Shown: piece after piece, positions 26,969 through 35,700 of the stretch
Layout of the letters: the number at the start of each line of letters is the position of its first letter
How positions within the stretch are numbered: position 1 is the stretch's first letter
Origin: Rhizobium halophilum
GTDB lineage: Bacteria > Pseudomonadota > Alphaproteobacteria > Rhizobiales > Rhizobiaceae
Direction of reading: 5' to 3'
DNA length: 64,000 bases
NCBI RefSeq assembly: GCF_021648825.1
Contig: NZ_JAKJHS010000006.1
Location: 185,238 to 249,237, forward strand
Program-made: the position numbers and the translations under genes
The notes under the pieces: model-generated
Seen by the model: the letters and a program-made list of their open reading frames with translations, nothing else
The model's database searches: none
What the model was told of the DNA's origin: nothing

Positions 26969-27826
26969 TTGAGTATTGCGTTGAAGAACCAGCCCCTCGA
27001 CGACCGGCTAAGCCGGCGGAATTTCGAGCGACTGGCGAAATACATCTACGACTACAGCGGCATCAAGATGCCGCCCAACAAGGTGACCATGCTTGAGGGG
27101 CGGCTGCGCCGGCGGCTGCGGGTCGTCAAAGTGGACAGCTTCGACGCCTATTGCGATTACCTGTTCGAACAGGGCGGTCTCGCGGACGAATCGGTTCACC
27201 TCATCGATTCGGTAACAACCAACAAGACAGACTTCTTCCGCGAGCCCCGGCATTTCGACTACCTCGTCGAACGGGGGCTGCCTGACATCCTTCAAACCTT
27301 CGGCGATAAGCGGATCAGGGCGTGGAGCTCTGCCTGTTCGACGGGGGCGGAGCCTTACACCATGGCGATGGTGCTTGCCGATCACCTGGCTGCTTCCGCG
27401 CCGGAGCGCGACTTCTTTGTGCTGGCGACGGACCTTTCCACGGAGGTGCTGCAGACGGCGCACAAGGGGATCTACAACGCTGACCTCCTACAGCCCGTGC
27501 CCCCGGCGATGATGCAGAAACACGTCATGCGCTCGGCACATCGACAGCGCAATGAGGTGCGCATCTCGCCGCGCCTGCGTTCGCGCGTCGGCTTTGCCCG
27601 GCTCAACCTGATGGACGCGTCCTACCCGGTAGGCGACCTGATGCACATCATCTTCTGCCGCAACGTGATGATCTACTTCGACAAGCCGACCCAGCAGCGG
27701 GTGCTGTCACGCCTCTGCGATTGTCTGATCCCAGGCGGATACCTTTTCATCGGCCATTCGGAGACCGTGTCCGGGCTAGACCTGCCGCTTCGACAGGTTG
27801 CCAATACCATCTTCAAGCGCGTGTAA
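26969..27826 (+). CDS. cheR: chemotaxis protein methyltransferase CheR
   Basis: 285 residues from TTG 26969. The N-terminal helical domain ([24 protein letters not shown]) is followed by the SAM-binding Rossmann fold ([19 protein letters not shown]), the [12 protein letters not shown] segment and [17 protein letters not shown], all standard CheR marks. It methylates glutamates of the MCPs to adapt their signalling. Five bases separate it from cheB. Confidence 0.95.
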   Translation: MSIALKNQPLDDRLSRRNFERLAKYIYDYSGIKMPPNKVTMLEGRLRRRLRVVKVDSFDAYCDYLFEQGGLADESVHLIDSVTTNKTDFFREPRHFDYLVERGLPDILQTFGDKRIRAWSSACSTGAEPYTMAMVLADHLAASAPERDFFVLATDLSTEVLQTAHKGIYNADLLQPVPPAMMQKHVMRSAHRQRNEVRISPRLRSRVGFARLNLMDASYPVGDLMHIIFCRNVMIYFDKPTQQRVLSRLCDCLIPGGYLFIGHSETVSGLDLPLRQVANTIFKRV

Positions 27827-27830
27827 CCCT

Positions 27831-28913
27831 ATGTTCAAGAAGACCCGGGTGCTGATCGTCGATGATTCCGCCAGTGTCCGGCAAACGCTTGCCGCCGTCT
27901 TGGCGGCGGACCCGGAGATCGAGGTAATCGGTGCCGCCAACGATCCCTTCATGGCGGCGCGGAAGATCCGCGAGGAAATCCCGGATGTCATCACGCTCGA
28001 TGTCGAGATGCCGCAGATGGATGGTATCACCTTTCTGCGCAAGTTGATGAGCCAGCACCCCATTCCTGTCGTGATGTGCTCGTCGCTGACGGAGGCGGGG
28101 TCGCAGACGCTGATGCAGGCGCTGGAAGCGGGAGCCGTGGATGTGATCCTCAAGCCGAAGATCGGCGCTGCAGACCATCTGGCGGAATCGGCCGAACGCA
28201 TTCGCACGGTGGTGAAGTCGGCCGCGCGGGCCGAGGTTGGCAAGCTGCGTCGCTACAAACAAGGCGAAGCCGCCAGCACAAGGCTCACCGCAGACGCAGT
28301 TCTTCCGCCGCCGCGTGCCGGTGCTATGGCAAAAACGACCGAGATGGTCGTCTGTGTCGGTGCCTCGACAGGCGGGACGGAGGCACTGCGCGAAATGCTG
28401 GAGGCGCTGCCGGCCAATGCCCCTGGCATGGTGATTGTCCAACACATGCCGGAGAAGTTCACGGCAGCCTTCGCCAACCGCCTGAACGGTCTATGTGCCG
28501 TGGAGGTCAAGGAAGCCACGGACGGCGATGCGGTTTTGCGCGGGCATGTTCTGATTGCGCCGGGCGGCGAGAAGCACACGCTGCTGGAACGCCGCGGTGC
28601 GCGCTACGAGGTTTGCGTGCGCAGCGGTCCTCTCGTCAGCCGTCACCGCCCCTCGGTAGATGTCCTGTTCCGATCCGCTGCGCGGTCGGCCGGTGCAAAT
28701 GCGATGGGAGTGATCATGACGGGCATGGGCGACGACGGCGCGCGCGGCATGCTGGAGATGCACGAGACCGGTGCGTTCACGGTCGCACAAGACGAGGCAA
28801 CGTCTGTCGTGTTCGGCATGCCCAAGGAGGCGATCGCGCGCGGCGGGGTCAACAGGGTCATCCCGCTGGAGCAGATCGCTCGTGAGATCCTTGCGGCAGA
28901 CCGCCGTCGTTAG
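27831..28913 (+). CDS. cheB: protein-glutamate methylesterase CheB
   Basis: 360 residues from ATG 27831. Receiver domain ([14 protein letters not shown]; phospho-Asp in [14 protein letters not shown]), a linker of about 40 residues, then the methylesterase domain with catalytic Ser in [10 protein letters not shown], His in [11 protein letters not shown] and Asp in [10 protein letters not shown]. It demethylates or deamidates the MCPs when phosphorylated by CheA and ends the operon. Confidence 0.95.
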   Translation: MFKKTRVLIVDDSASVRQTLAAVLAADPEIEVIGAANDPFMAARKIREEIPDVITLDVEMPQMDGITFLRKLMSQHPIPVVMCSSLTEAGSQTLMQALEAGAVDVILKPKIGAADHLAESAERIRTVVKSAARAEVGKLRRYKQGEAASTRLTADAVLPPPRAGAMAKTTEMVVCVGASTGGTEALREMLEALPANAPGMVIVQHMPEKFTAAFANRLNGLCAVEVKEATDGDAVLRGHVLIAPGGEKHTLLERRGARYEVCVRSGPLVSRHRPSVDVLFRSAARSAGANAMGVIMTGMGDDGARGMLEMHETGAFTVAQDEATSVVFGMPKEAIARGGVNRVIPLEQIAREILAADRRR

Positions 28914-28944
28914 CCGAGGTCGCGCTGGCTATCTACTCTTCGCG

Positions 28945-29031
28945 TCAAAAGATGAGCATCAGCAACAGGACTACCACGATCAACCCGATCAGGAAGATCG
29001 CGCCGATTGTTCCGCCTATGAATTTCAACAT
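28945..29031 (-). CDS. 28-residue single-span membrane protein
   Basis: ATG at 29031 preceded by AAAGGAGAGG at ideal distance, the best ribosome site in this stretch. The product begins MLKFIGGTIGAIFLIG and continues as one unbroken hydrophobic helix to its end. Such tiny one-helix proteins often modulate a larger membrane complex, but nothing here names a partner. An EcfG-like promoter lies 67-91 bases upstream. It is convergent with cheB. Confidence 0.6.
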   Translation of the reverse strand: MLKFIGGTIGAIFLIGLIVVVLLLMLIF

Positions 29032-29097
29032 ATGTCCTCTCCTTTCGCTGTCCACTGGAACGGGACGGTCGATGGCAGATTTGACGTCCCTTGGGAC

Positions 29098-29122
29098 AAA
29101 GCGCTGAGCCCCAAGAGGTTCC
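29098..29122 (-). promoter_or_regulatory. possible EcfG-type promoter of the 28-residue protein
   Basis: Minus strand: GGAAC, 16 bases, CTTT. The GGAAC box and both T residues of the -10 box fit; the second base differs from consensus. Confidence 0.42.
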
Positions 29123-29177
29123 GCGCTGGCGTTGTCGTAGACATGCGCCGGTTGACGTGTCGCAGTGATAGCCGTCG

Positions 29178-30101
29178 TCAGTTGCGAAAAACGGTACAGG
29201 CGCCGCCGGCAGCCTTGATCTGTGAACAGAGCGCCTGTGCCTGGGCTCGTGTCTCGCGGCCGATGCGCGCGGCGTAACGTGTTCGATAGCCGAAATTGCC
29301 GCGGGTCTGCGGGATGATCAGCGGTTGCTCGTTCCTGAACTGAGGCGGCAACTGGGCCACCGCGCGAGCAAACAGCCGCTGTGCCACGTCCGGCTTGAGA
29401 TGCGCCGCCAGTTGTACTCCCCAAGGTGCCGCCTGAGCGTCTGCCATGGTCGTGGTGGGTGACAGTCGACGGGTCTCGGCCAGCGCGACGCAGCTTTCCA
29501 GGAACGCCTTGTCTTTGGCGAGAGCCGGGGCCGCCGGCTCGGGTGGCTGTCTGATCCATTGCTCTACCGGATGGCCGGTGATGGCGAGGACATAGGCGCG
29601 CGTTTCCAGAGGCAGCGAGCCTCCGGCCAGAAAAGATGTGAGGCGGGCCTCGCCGGCGTTATAGGCCGCCGCCGCCAGGCCATAGCCGCCGAAGCGGTCG
29701 TGAAGTTCGCGCAGGTAGGTCGCCGACGCTTCAAGGGCAGCCAAAATGTCGAAGCTGTCGCTGAGGCCTCGCAGCTTCGCCGTCGCTGGCATGAACTGCG
29801 CGATGCCCTCTGCCCCCTTGGGGCTGACCGCATGAGGCCGGAAAAGGCTTTCGCGCCAGATCAGTCGTGCGAAGAACTCCGCAGGCACGTCCCGGGTCCT
29901 CGCGAAATATCCGATGCCGGCGCAGAGATCCTGGTTAAAACTGTCCGTGCGAATGCAGAGCCGCTGCCCGGAGGATGGGTCTGTCCAGGACGACAGACAA
30001 CCCACCTGGTTGTCGCGGGGCCCCGGATACCCTGCCACATCTTCGGCGTCGGCCTGCGAGACTGTTGCGCCTAGAAAAAGAAAAAGAGCAATGCGCTTCA
30101 T
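29178..30101 (-). CDS. periplasmic lytic transglycosylase (SLT domain)
   Basis: 307 residues with a signal peptide (MKRIALFLFLGATVSQADA). The SLT domain is clear: catalytic Glu in ARLIWRESLFRPHAVSPKG, then AEGIAQFMPATAKLRGL and GLAAAAYNAGEARL. The C-terminus (RARAVAQLPPQF-like segment, then GNFGYRTRYAARIGRETRAQAQALC and a final Cys) resembles a SPOR-like peptidoglycan-binding end. It cleaves murein glycan strands non-hydrolytically. Alone on this strand; its ribosome site is poor. Confidence 0.9.
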   Translation of the reverse strand: MKRIALFLFLGATVSQADAEDVAGYPGPRDNQVGCLSSWTDPSSGQRLCIRTDSFNQDLCAGIGYFARTRDVPAEFFARLIWRESLFRPHAVSPKGAEGIAQFMPATAKLRGLSDSFDILAALEASATYLRELHDRFGGYGLAAAAYNAGEARLTSFLAGGSLPLETRAYVLAITGHPVEQWIRQPPEPAAPALAKDKAFLESCVALAETRRLSPTTTMADAQAAPWGVQLAAHLKPDVAQRLFARAVAQLPPQFRNEQPLIIPQTRGNFGYRTRYAARIGRETRAQAQALCSQIKAAGGACTVFRN

Positions 30102-30157
30102 CGGCCGGACGTGACGATCGTTGGGAGTTCCTTCAAAGGTGAGGTAGCGGCTCCTTC

Positions 30158-30190
30158 AGAAAAGGGAAGCTCTCGTTTGAGAAGCTTCCC
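30158..30190 (-). terminator. rho-independent terminator of the lipoprotein gene
   Basis: Hairpin with arms GGGAAGCT/AGCTTCCC, an inner CTC/GAG stem and a GTTT loop; read on the minus strand it is followed by TTTTCT. It lies 38 bases past the stop at 30228. Confidence 0.75.
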
Positions 30191-30227
30191 GCGGTCGGTG
30201 TCTCCGGGCCTCTGCGGCTGCGCTGGA

Positions 30228-30584
30228 TTAGCGTCCCGCCAGAAGTTCCTCGCAATAGCTCGGGCCATTGGCGCCCTGCCGGTCGGCAGTGATGCGGATC
30301 TTGCGGATGACGTAGTTCTCGTCGACCGTCAGTTGTGCCGCGCAGCTTACGTTTGCGGTGCGACCGTTCTGCAGCTTGATGCGCTGGTAGCCACCCCGCC
30401 AGTTGTAAAGCGTAGTTGCTCCTGCCGGCGTATCGCTGAGGGGAGGGCTGTACCTGGCAAAGAAGATGCCGGCGGATTGTCCCACCCAGCGCGCCTCGAT
30501 GGGGTCTGCGGGCATGCCGGCGGTGGTGCAGGCGGAAAGGGCGACGGCAAGTGTGGCAGTCGCTTGAATGGTGCGGAGGTTCAT
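30228..30584 (-). CDS. small lipoprotein of unknown function
   Basis: 118 residues. Signal with lipobox-like LSAC (TLAVALSACTTAG), then a mature domain with three more cysteines, including CAAQLTVDE and YCEELLAGR at the end. The central RGGYQRIKLQNGRTANVSC looks like a beta-rich fold. Not a family I can name; similar short lipoproteins are common in Rhizobiales. A hairpin terminator follows. Confidence 0.72.
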   Translation of the reverse strand: MNLRTIQATATLAVALSACTTAGMPADPIEARWVGQSAGIFFARYSPPLSDTPAGATTLYNWRGGYQRIKLQNGRTANVSCAAQLTVDENYVIRKIRITADRQGANGPSYCEELLAGR

Positions 30585-30810
30585 GTCTCTGAAACCCTGT
30601 TTGAGAAGGCCTTCGGCTCTTGCTTTCGCCTAGCAGATTCCCGGGTGCCGTCGCAGGTGGTGAAGTCGGCGTACCGCAAAAAATGCTGACCGCCGCTTTT
30701 ATGCCACGCCTTTCCCAGAGCCTCGGCCACCCCCTCTAAAACGCTGTCAGAGACAAGGGATTCCGTCTTGCCGAACCGCATCCTCTGGTCTATAGAGGCG
30801 CCGCTGGTCA

Positions 30811-30887
30811 CGGAGTGTAGCGCAGTCTGGTAGCGCACCACGTTCGGGACGTGGGGGTCGCAAGTTCGAATCTTGCCACTCCGACCA
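30811..30887 (+). tRNA. tRNA-Pro (anticodon CGG)
   Basis: 77 bases. Acceptor CGGAGTG pairs with CACTCCG before A-CCA. Anticodon stem CCACG/CGTGG encloses TTCGGGA with anticodon CGG at 30845-30847. The T arm holds AGTTCGAATCT. Confidence 0.95.
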
Positions 30888-31074
30888 GCCAATCCAATAC
30901 CGTCGCCCTGTTTTAAACTACTTCCGGTATCGGCTGCGGTTGTTTTGGCTGTGCTTGCGCGGTTGGCGCGGCGAAATCTGCCAGTCTTTTGTGCCCTCTT
31001 TCCCTCAGGTTGAGGCACCGCTGAATTACCGGCGGATCCGTCGTGCCAGGAGGCCGTGCTGTGACCGCCCTGTC

Positions 31075-32292
31075 CTAGGCGACGGCGGTTGCTACGGCGT
31101 GTCGTTTGTGCTCGCGGAGCCTCCAGATGGCAATGCTGCCGAAGCAGAAGAACGAGCCGGTTGCAGTCGCAATCGCAAAGACGACCGCCTGTTCCGGCGA
31201 GAGACGCTCCAGCATGATCGCGAACACAAACGGTGCGAGCGCGGACGAGGTCTGTCGCGCCGCCGTGATCCATCCAAGCCGCGCGCCGTAGCCCGTCCGA
31301 CCGAAGAGCTCCAGCGGCAGAGTTCCGCCAACGATGCTGGCCAGGCCCGATCCCAGGCCAAACAGGATCGCGAAGGCGGCAAGACCGGCCGCCCAAGGTG
31401 CCGTCGCAAGCAAGGCGCCACCCGCGACAACCAGCAGGCCCGCAGACAATGTGGCCAGGAGCGTCTGCGACAATCGCCCCCCGAAGATCATGTTGAGAAG
31501 GCGGCTAGCCACCTGGGAAGGCCCAAACAGCGTTGTGACGAAAAGGCCGAGGCTGCCGGCGCCGATGGCCCCCATCAAGGGCACCATGTGCACGAGGATC
31601 GCCGACAGGACGAATCCTTCGAGGGCAAAGCCGGCCAGCATGACCAGGAAGACCCCGTTGGGTGCCGGCGGTCGTCCTCCGATCGCAGCCGGCGCGGTTT
31701 CGCCTCCGGACTTGCGGCCAGGACGGGTCAATGTCGCGACCCAGACATGAACGGGGAGGCAGACGATCAGGTTCAGGAGGGCGAAGCATCCGTAGATCAG
31801 CCGCCAGTCCATCATCGCCTGCAGCCCCGACGTGAGAGGCCAGAAGAGGGTGGAGGCGAATCCGGCAATCAGCGTCAGGTGGGTAATGCTGCGCTGCGCA
31901 CTGCTGCCTCCGACCTGAACGATCGCCGCGAAGGCTGTGCTATAAAGCACAAAGGCTGATGCGAGCTCCATGGCGATAAGGGCAACCGAGAAAAGCCAGA
32001 TGTTGGTGGAGAGAGCGGCGGCCGCAAGCGCGATCGCGGCGGCGACGGAGCCGGGTGCCAGCAGTCGGCCGGCGCCCTTTGCGTCCGCCCAGCGGCCGGC
32101 GCGCGGCGCCAGGGCGCCGCCGGCCAAGAGCGCCCCGGACAGGAGTCCGAAGATCAGATCTTTGGAGACACCGAAATCCGCAGCGATTTCCGGAGCGAGC
32201 ACGCCGAAGGAGTAGTAGAGTGTGCCGTAGCCAATGATCTGCGTCGCCCCCAACGCCCAGATCAGCAGCGCCGGCGCCTTGTCTTCGCTCAT
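31075..32292 (-). CDS. MFS transporter of the arsR operon
   Basis: 405 residues, twelve membrane helices. MFS marks: the loop after helix 2 with GRWADAKGAG, SFGVLAPEIAADFGVS before it, and a six-plus-six layout with a Pro/Ala-rich central loop (APAAIGGRPPAPNG). The start ATG overlaps the stop of the flavoprotein gene (ATGA), so the two are coupled. In this position (arsR, flavin monooxygenase, MFS) the likely job is export of arsenite or an arsenical. The substrate is inferred from context only; no motif proves it. Confidence 0.78.
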   Translation of the reverse strand: MSEDKAPALLIWALGATQIIGYGTLYYSFGVLAPEIAADFGVSKDLIFGLLSGALLAGGALAPRAGRWADAKGAGRLLAPGSVAAAIALAAAALSTNIWLFSVALIAMELASAFVLYSTAFAAIVQVGGSSAQRSITHLTLIAGFASTLFWPLTSGLQAMMDWRLIYGCFALLNLIVCLPVHVWVATLTRPGRKSGGETAPAAIGGRPPAPNGVFLVMLAGFALEGFVLSAILVHMVPLMGAIGAGSLGLFVTTLFGPSQVASRLLNMIFGGRLSQTLLATLSAGLLVVAGGALLATAPWAAGLAAFAILFGLGSGLASIVGGTLPLELFGRTGYGARLGWITAARQTSSALAPFVFAIMLERLSPEQAVVFAIATATGSFFCFGSIAIWRLREHKRHAVATAVA

Positions 32293-33707
32293 TCGGCCGG
32301 TTCCAGACTGGGTTCCTTGGCTGTGGACCCGCAGCCGCAGCCGCTTTTCCCTTCCGCCTTCGCCGCGAGATCAGCCTGGCAGCAGGCCTCGGCTTCGATT
32401 GGGGCCGGGCCCCCGCAGCATCCTGCCGAGGAGCCTGACTGGTCGCTGGCGTTGCCCGCGCTGCAGACGCCGGTTTCGGGCAGAACGAGATGGACCTCAC
32501 GGGCAGCCTTCACGTCTCCGGCCAATTCCGCAGCGACCGACCGCACCTGTTCGTAGCCGGTTGCCATCAGGAACGTCGGCGCACGTCCATAGGACTTCGA
32601 GCCGACGATGAAGAAGCCGCGCTCCGGTTGCATCAGTTCCATGACGCCGTGCGGCGGAACGGTGCCGCAGGAATGAACATTTGGGTCGATCATCGGCGCC
32701 AGCAGGCGAGGAGCCTCCACGGCAGGATCAAGGTCCAGCCGGAGCTCCCGCAGTATGTCGAGGTTTGGCCGGGAACCGGTGGTCACGATGATCCTGTCCA
32801 CCGTCACGCGCACCGGCACGCCGTCCTGCAGTGCCTCGACCTCCACACGATCGCCGGAACGTCGGAGGGACTGAATCGCAAGCGGCGCCAGAAGCTGTAC
32901 GCGCCCGCTTTCAATCGCGCGGGAAGCCGCCAGCCCGAGATTTCCGCGGGCTGGTAACTGGTCGTTAAGACCGCCGCCCAGGAGACGCTCCATCCGATTT
33001 CGCCGAAGACCCCAAAGAACCCGTGTTTGCGGCGCATGTTCCTGAACCTCCATCAGGCCAACCACGGCATTGATCGCCGAATGGCCGCTCCCGACCACCA
33101 GTACCGTGGCGCCGGCATAGTCGGCTCTGTTGCGTCCGCTGACATCGGGGATGCCATAGGTAATCTTGTCAGTCAGCTGACGCTCGCAAGGGACCGGCAG
33201 ACCGTCGATCCCGAGCGGGTTCGGGCTGTCCCACGTGCCGGATGCATCAAGGACCGCACGAGCGGTGATCCTCCGCTCGTTTCCATCCGCATCCTCGAAC
33301 CGGATGACGAAGGGCGCCTGGCCGCGCCCCCCATCGGACAGCTTGTCCAAGCCTTGACGCGTAACAGACGTGACTGTTGCGCCGTAGACGGTGTTGACGG
33401 AAATCTGCGGCACGCCGGCAAGGGGCTTGAGATAACGGGTGATGATCTCATCGCCGGTGGGGAGGGCCTCCATGTCCGGCTCCTTCCATCCTGCTGCCGA
33501 CAGGAGGGCGGCGGCGGAGGAGTCGATGATGTAGCGCCAAGGTGAGAACACCCGAACATGGCTCCAATCCCGCAGCGAGGACCCCGCCGAAGGACCCTTC
33601 TCCAGGATCATGGGGCGGATGCCACGGGCAATGAGATGCGCAGCCGCGGCCAGTCCGACAGGGCCTGCGCCGATTACGCCGACCGGAAGTTCTGAATTCT
33701 GCTCCAT
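32289..33707 (-). CDS. flavin-dependent monooxygenase, ArsO-like, with Cys-rich tail
   Basis: 472 residues from ATG 33707 (site AAGGA). An N-terminal FAD Rossmann motif (VGVIGAGPVGLAAAAHLIA) and a second, NAD(P)H-binding one (TVLVVGSGHSAINAVVGL) are those of class B flavoprotein monooxygenases; the GTWDSPNPLG loop sits between them. The last 60 residues are unusual, with seven cysteines: one single, two CC pairs (GCCGG, ACCQAD) and GCGCG. Such clusters bind soft metals or metalloids. Proteins of this kind in ars operons are called ArsO; their reaction is not established. Oxidation of a metalloid compound is a guess. Confidence 0.75.
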   Translation of the reverse strand: MEQNSELPVGVIGAGPVGLAAAAHLIARGIRPMILEKGPSAGSSLRDWSHVRVFSPWRYIIDSSAAALLSAAGWKEPDMEALPTGDEIITRYLKPLAGVPQISVNTVYGATVTSVTRQGLDKLSDGGRGQAPFVIRFEDADGNERRITARAVLDASGTWDSPNPLGIDGLPVPCERQLTDKITYGIPDVSGRNRADYAGATVLVVGSGHSAINAVVGLMEVQEHAPQTRVLWGLRRNRMERLLGGGLNDQLPARGNLGLAASRAIESGRVQLLAPLAIQSLRRSGDRVEVEALQDGVPVRVTVDRIIVTTGSRPNLDILRELRLDLDPAVEAPRLLAPMIDPNVHSCGTVPPHGVMELMQPERGFFIVGSKSYGRAPTFLMATGYEQVRSVAAELAGDVKAAREVHLVLPETGVCSAGNASDQSGSSAGCCGGPAPIEAEACCQADLAAKAEGKSGCGCGSTAKEPSLEPAE

Positions 33708-33762
33708 GCCATTTTCCTTCCATATTATTAGAAAATTGGAAATAAAAGTCATGCCAAGGCGG

Positions 33763-34095
33763 TTACGTATCTGCGGCCTCCGAAGCACGAGTTGGCGTGT
33801 CCTCACAGCGACCGTCGGCACAACATTCGTCGGCCAGATAGCCGATGAGGTTGGACATTGCCCGGTAGTTGGCGCGGCAGATGAGCGTCGTGCCGTTGCG
33901 CTCCTGGGTGATCAGGTTCGCGTCCAGCAATTTCTTGCAGTGGTGCGAGAGGGTGGAAGCCGGAATTTCCAGCCTTTGCTGAAGCCCCCCCACCGGAAGG
34001 CCATCGATACCGGCCCGCACCAGCATCCGGTAGATTCGGAGACGGGTCGGGTTGCCGAGAGATTCCATCTGAGATGCAGCTATTTCGAGGTTCAT
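33763..34095 (-). CDS. arsR: ArsR-family metalloid-responsive repressor
   Basis: 110 residues. Winged helix with SLGNPTRLRIYRML, recognition helix IPASTLSHHCKKLLDANLIT and wing ERNGTTLICRAN. The inducer site is C-terminal: Cys91-Cys92 and Cys97 (ECCADGRC). This is like the arsenite site of Acidithiobacillus ferrooxidans ArsR (a CC pair plus one Cys a few residues on) rather than the E. coli helix-4 site, though the spacing is one residue shorter. It heads the flavoprotein-MFS operon and should repress it. Two inverted repeats overlap its start and promoter. Confidence 0.88.
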   Translation of the reverse strand: MNLEIAASQMESLGNPTRLRIYRMLVRAGIDGLPVGGLQQRLEIPASTLSHHCKKLLDANLITQERNGTTLICRANYRAMSNLIGYLADECCADGRCEDTPTRASEAADT

Positions 34096-34105
34096 GGAAA
34101 TAGCT
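34078..34105. promoter_or_regulatory. ArsR operator candidate overlapping the arsR start
   Basis: Inverted repeat with arms AGCTATTTC and GAAATAGCT (nine bases each, ten-base gap), centred on the arsR start codon. It shares the TATTTC half-site with the repeat at 34134-34155. Confidence 0.55.
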
Positions 34106-34133
34106 AACTCTGCAGTGGTGTCTCTGTCAACGC

Positions 34134-34155
34134 TATTTCGACAGAATTCGAAATA
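34134..34155. promoter_or_regulatory. ArsR operator candidate upstream of arsR
   Basis: Perfect inverted repeat TATTTCGA-N6-TCGAAATA, 39-60 bases upstream of the arsR ATG. It is AT-rich, so it is not a terminator. Size and half-site suit a dimeric ArsR/SmtB repressor. Confidence 0.65.
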
Positions 34156-34183
34156 ATGGCTGCGAGTCGGATTGCGAGCCGCT

Positions 34184-35689
34184 CTATCGATCCCGCCCGA
34201 TCAGGCGAGACCGCAGCGCATTGGAGATCCCATCGAACAGGAAGACCACAAGCAGGATGAGCAGCACCATGTAGGCGACGTTTTCCCAGTCGGAATTGGT
34301 CCTCATCGCCTCCCAAAGCTTCAGACCGATTCCACCGGCGCCAACCGCGCCGATGATGGTGGCGGACCGGGTGTTCGATTCCCAAAAGTAAAGGGCCTGG
34401 GACGCGAAGACCGGCATGACCTGGGGGACCACACCATAACGCTGCACGGTCACCGGCGGCGCGCCCACGGAACGGACGCCCTCGCGCTGCTTGTCGTCGA
34501 TGTTCTCCAGCGCCTCGGCATAGAGCTTGCCGAGCGTTCCCGTGTCCGTGAAGAAGATGGCGGAGATCCCGGCCAGTGGTCCAGGGCCGAAGGCCCGCGT
34601 GAAGAACAGCGCCCAGATCAGCATGTCCACGGAGCGTAGGAAATCGAACAGGCGCTTGGTCAGCTGGTTCGCCGGCCGGTTGCGGAAGATGTTACGAGCG
34701 GCAATGAAGGAAAGGGGGAAGGCGACGATCATTGCAAACAAGGTGCCGATGAAGGCCATGACGATGGTCTGCAGGAGCTTCGTCCAGACGTCGAGATGCT
34801 GCCAGGACGGGTTGTAGAGGATGTCGTTCCAGGCCAGCGACAGATTGCTTTGCGTCGGATCGATCCTTTCGCCGCCGACGATCAGCGAAGCCACCTCGCC
34901 GAAGCCCTTGCCGAAGAAGGCCGAGTTGGTGTCGAAGAAGAAGTTCTCCCAGCCAAGGAAGCGCTTGCGGATACGCACCCGGTCGGCGCTGATGTCAGCC
35001 CAGCCGGAAAAGCCGAAATAGGCGGTGATCCGGCCACCGACCGACCGCTGCGCCACCCACTCAGGCAGTTCACCCTCGGCCAGCACCTGGTCGGCATTCC
35101 GATCCAGGGTGAGGGTCACGGTTTCGCTGCCGCGGCTGAGGGTAACGCGATCCGGCTGAATGTCTATGATCCGGGAAGGCCCCATCTCGACCACGGCTTC
35201 GGTGACCACTTCCTCCGTGCGCGTCTCGCTCGTCGGGGCGCTTTCTGCCGTGGCGTCCTGCTGTGTCGGTGCTGGTGCCATGAAACTGAAGCTGGAACTT
35301 GGCGGCCTCGGGACGCTGGGCGAGGAGGTCGCCGGGATCTCAATGGTACGGGTCACCGTCTCCCGCTTTGCGTCCAGCCACGCGGGGTTCGGGTTCGGGC
35401 CGATCGGATCAAATCTTGGATACGCGATCTGCATCGATCCGTCGGTGGCAATCTCGATGTCCGGGCGGATCTCGTAGGACACCCAGTCGGCGAGGTAGTT
35501 GCCGGCAAGGCTCCAGTTCGCGCCGCCGACAACCTTGCCCACAGCAAAGAACCACCAGGCGAACATGAAATAGAGCAGGACGGCGGTGGCGATGATCGGG
35601 ATGCGGAAGCGCTGCCAGGTGGAGCGGTGGAGGAGGTCCAGATGCCGGGCTGCCAGGGCGTCCATTTCGGCGGCGTTGAGAATGGTCAT
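34184..35689 (-). CDS. phnE: phosphonate/phosphate ABC transporter permease with large insert
   Basis: 501 residues from ATG 35689 (GAGG site). One membrane helix at about 31-50 is followed by a long non-membrane region to about 300, including a Ser/Pro/Thr-rich low-complexity stretch (120-165) and a folded part (GRITAYFGFSGWADISADRV). The permease core follows, with the EAA-type loop in RSVGAPPVTVQRYGVVPQ and the family pattern RSATIIGAVGAGGIGLKLWEAM. The insert makes it much longer than its partner permease (319 residues). The pair recalls PhoT and PhoE of Sinorhizobium meliloti phoCDET. Last gene of the operon. Confidence 0.88.
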   Translation of the reverse strand: MTILNAAEMDALAARHLDLLHRSTWQRFRIPIIATAVLLYFMFAWWFFAVGKVVGGANWSLAGNYLADWVSYEIRPDIEIATDGSMQIAYPRFDPIGPNPNPAWLDAKRETVTRTIEIPATSSPSVPRPPSSSFSFMAPAPTQQDATAESAPTSETRTEEVVTEAVVEMGPSRIIDIQPDRVTLSRGSETVTLTLDRNADQVLAEGELPEWVAQRSVGGRITAYFGFSGWADISADRVRIRKRFLGWENFFFDTNSAFFGKGFGEVASLIVGGERIDPTQSNLSLAWNDILYNPSWQHLDVWTKLLQTIVMAFIGTLFAMIVAFPLSFIAARNIFRNRPANQLTKRLFDFLRSVDMLIWALFFTRAFGPGPLAGISAIFFTDTGTLGKLYAEALENIDDKQREGVRSVGAPPVTVQRYGVVPQVMPVFASQALYFWESNTRSATIIGAVGAGGIGLKLWEAMRTNSDWENVAYMVLLILLVVFLFDGISNALRSRLIGRDR

Positions 35690-35700
35690 GACAGCCTCGC

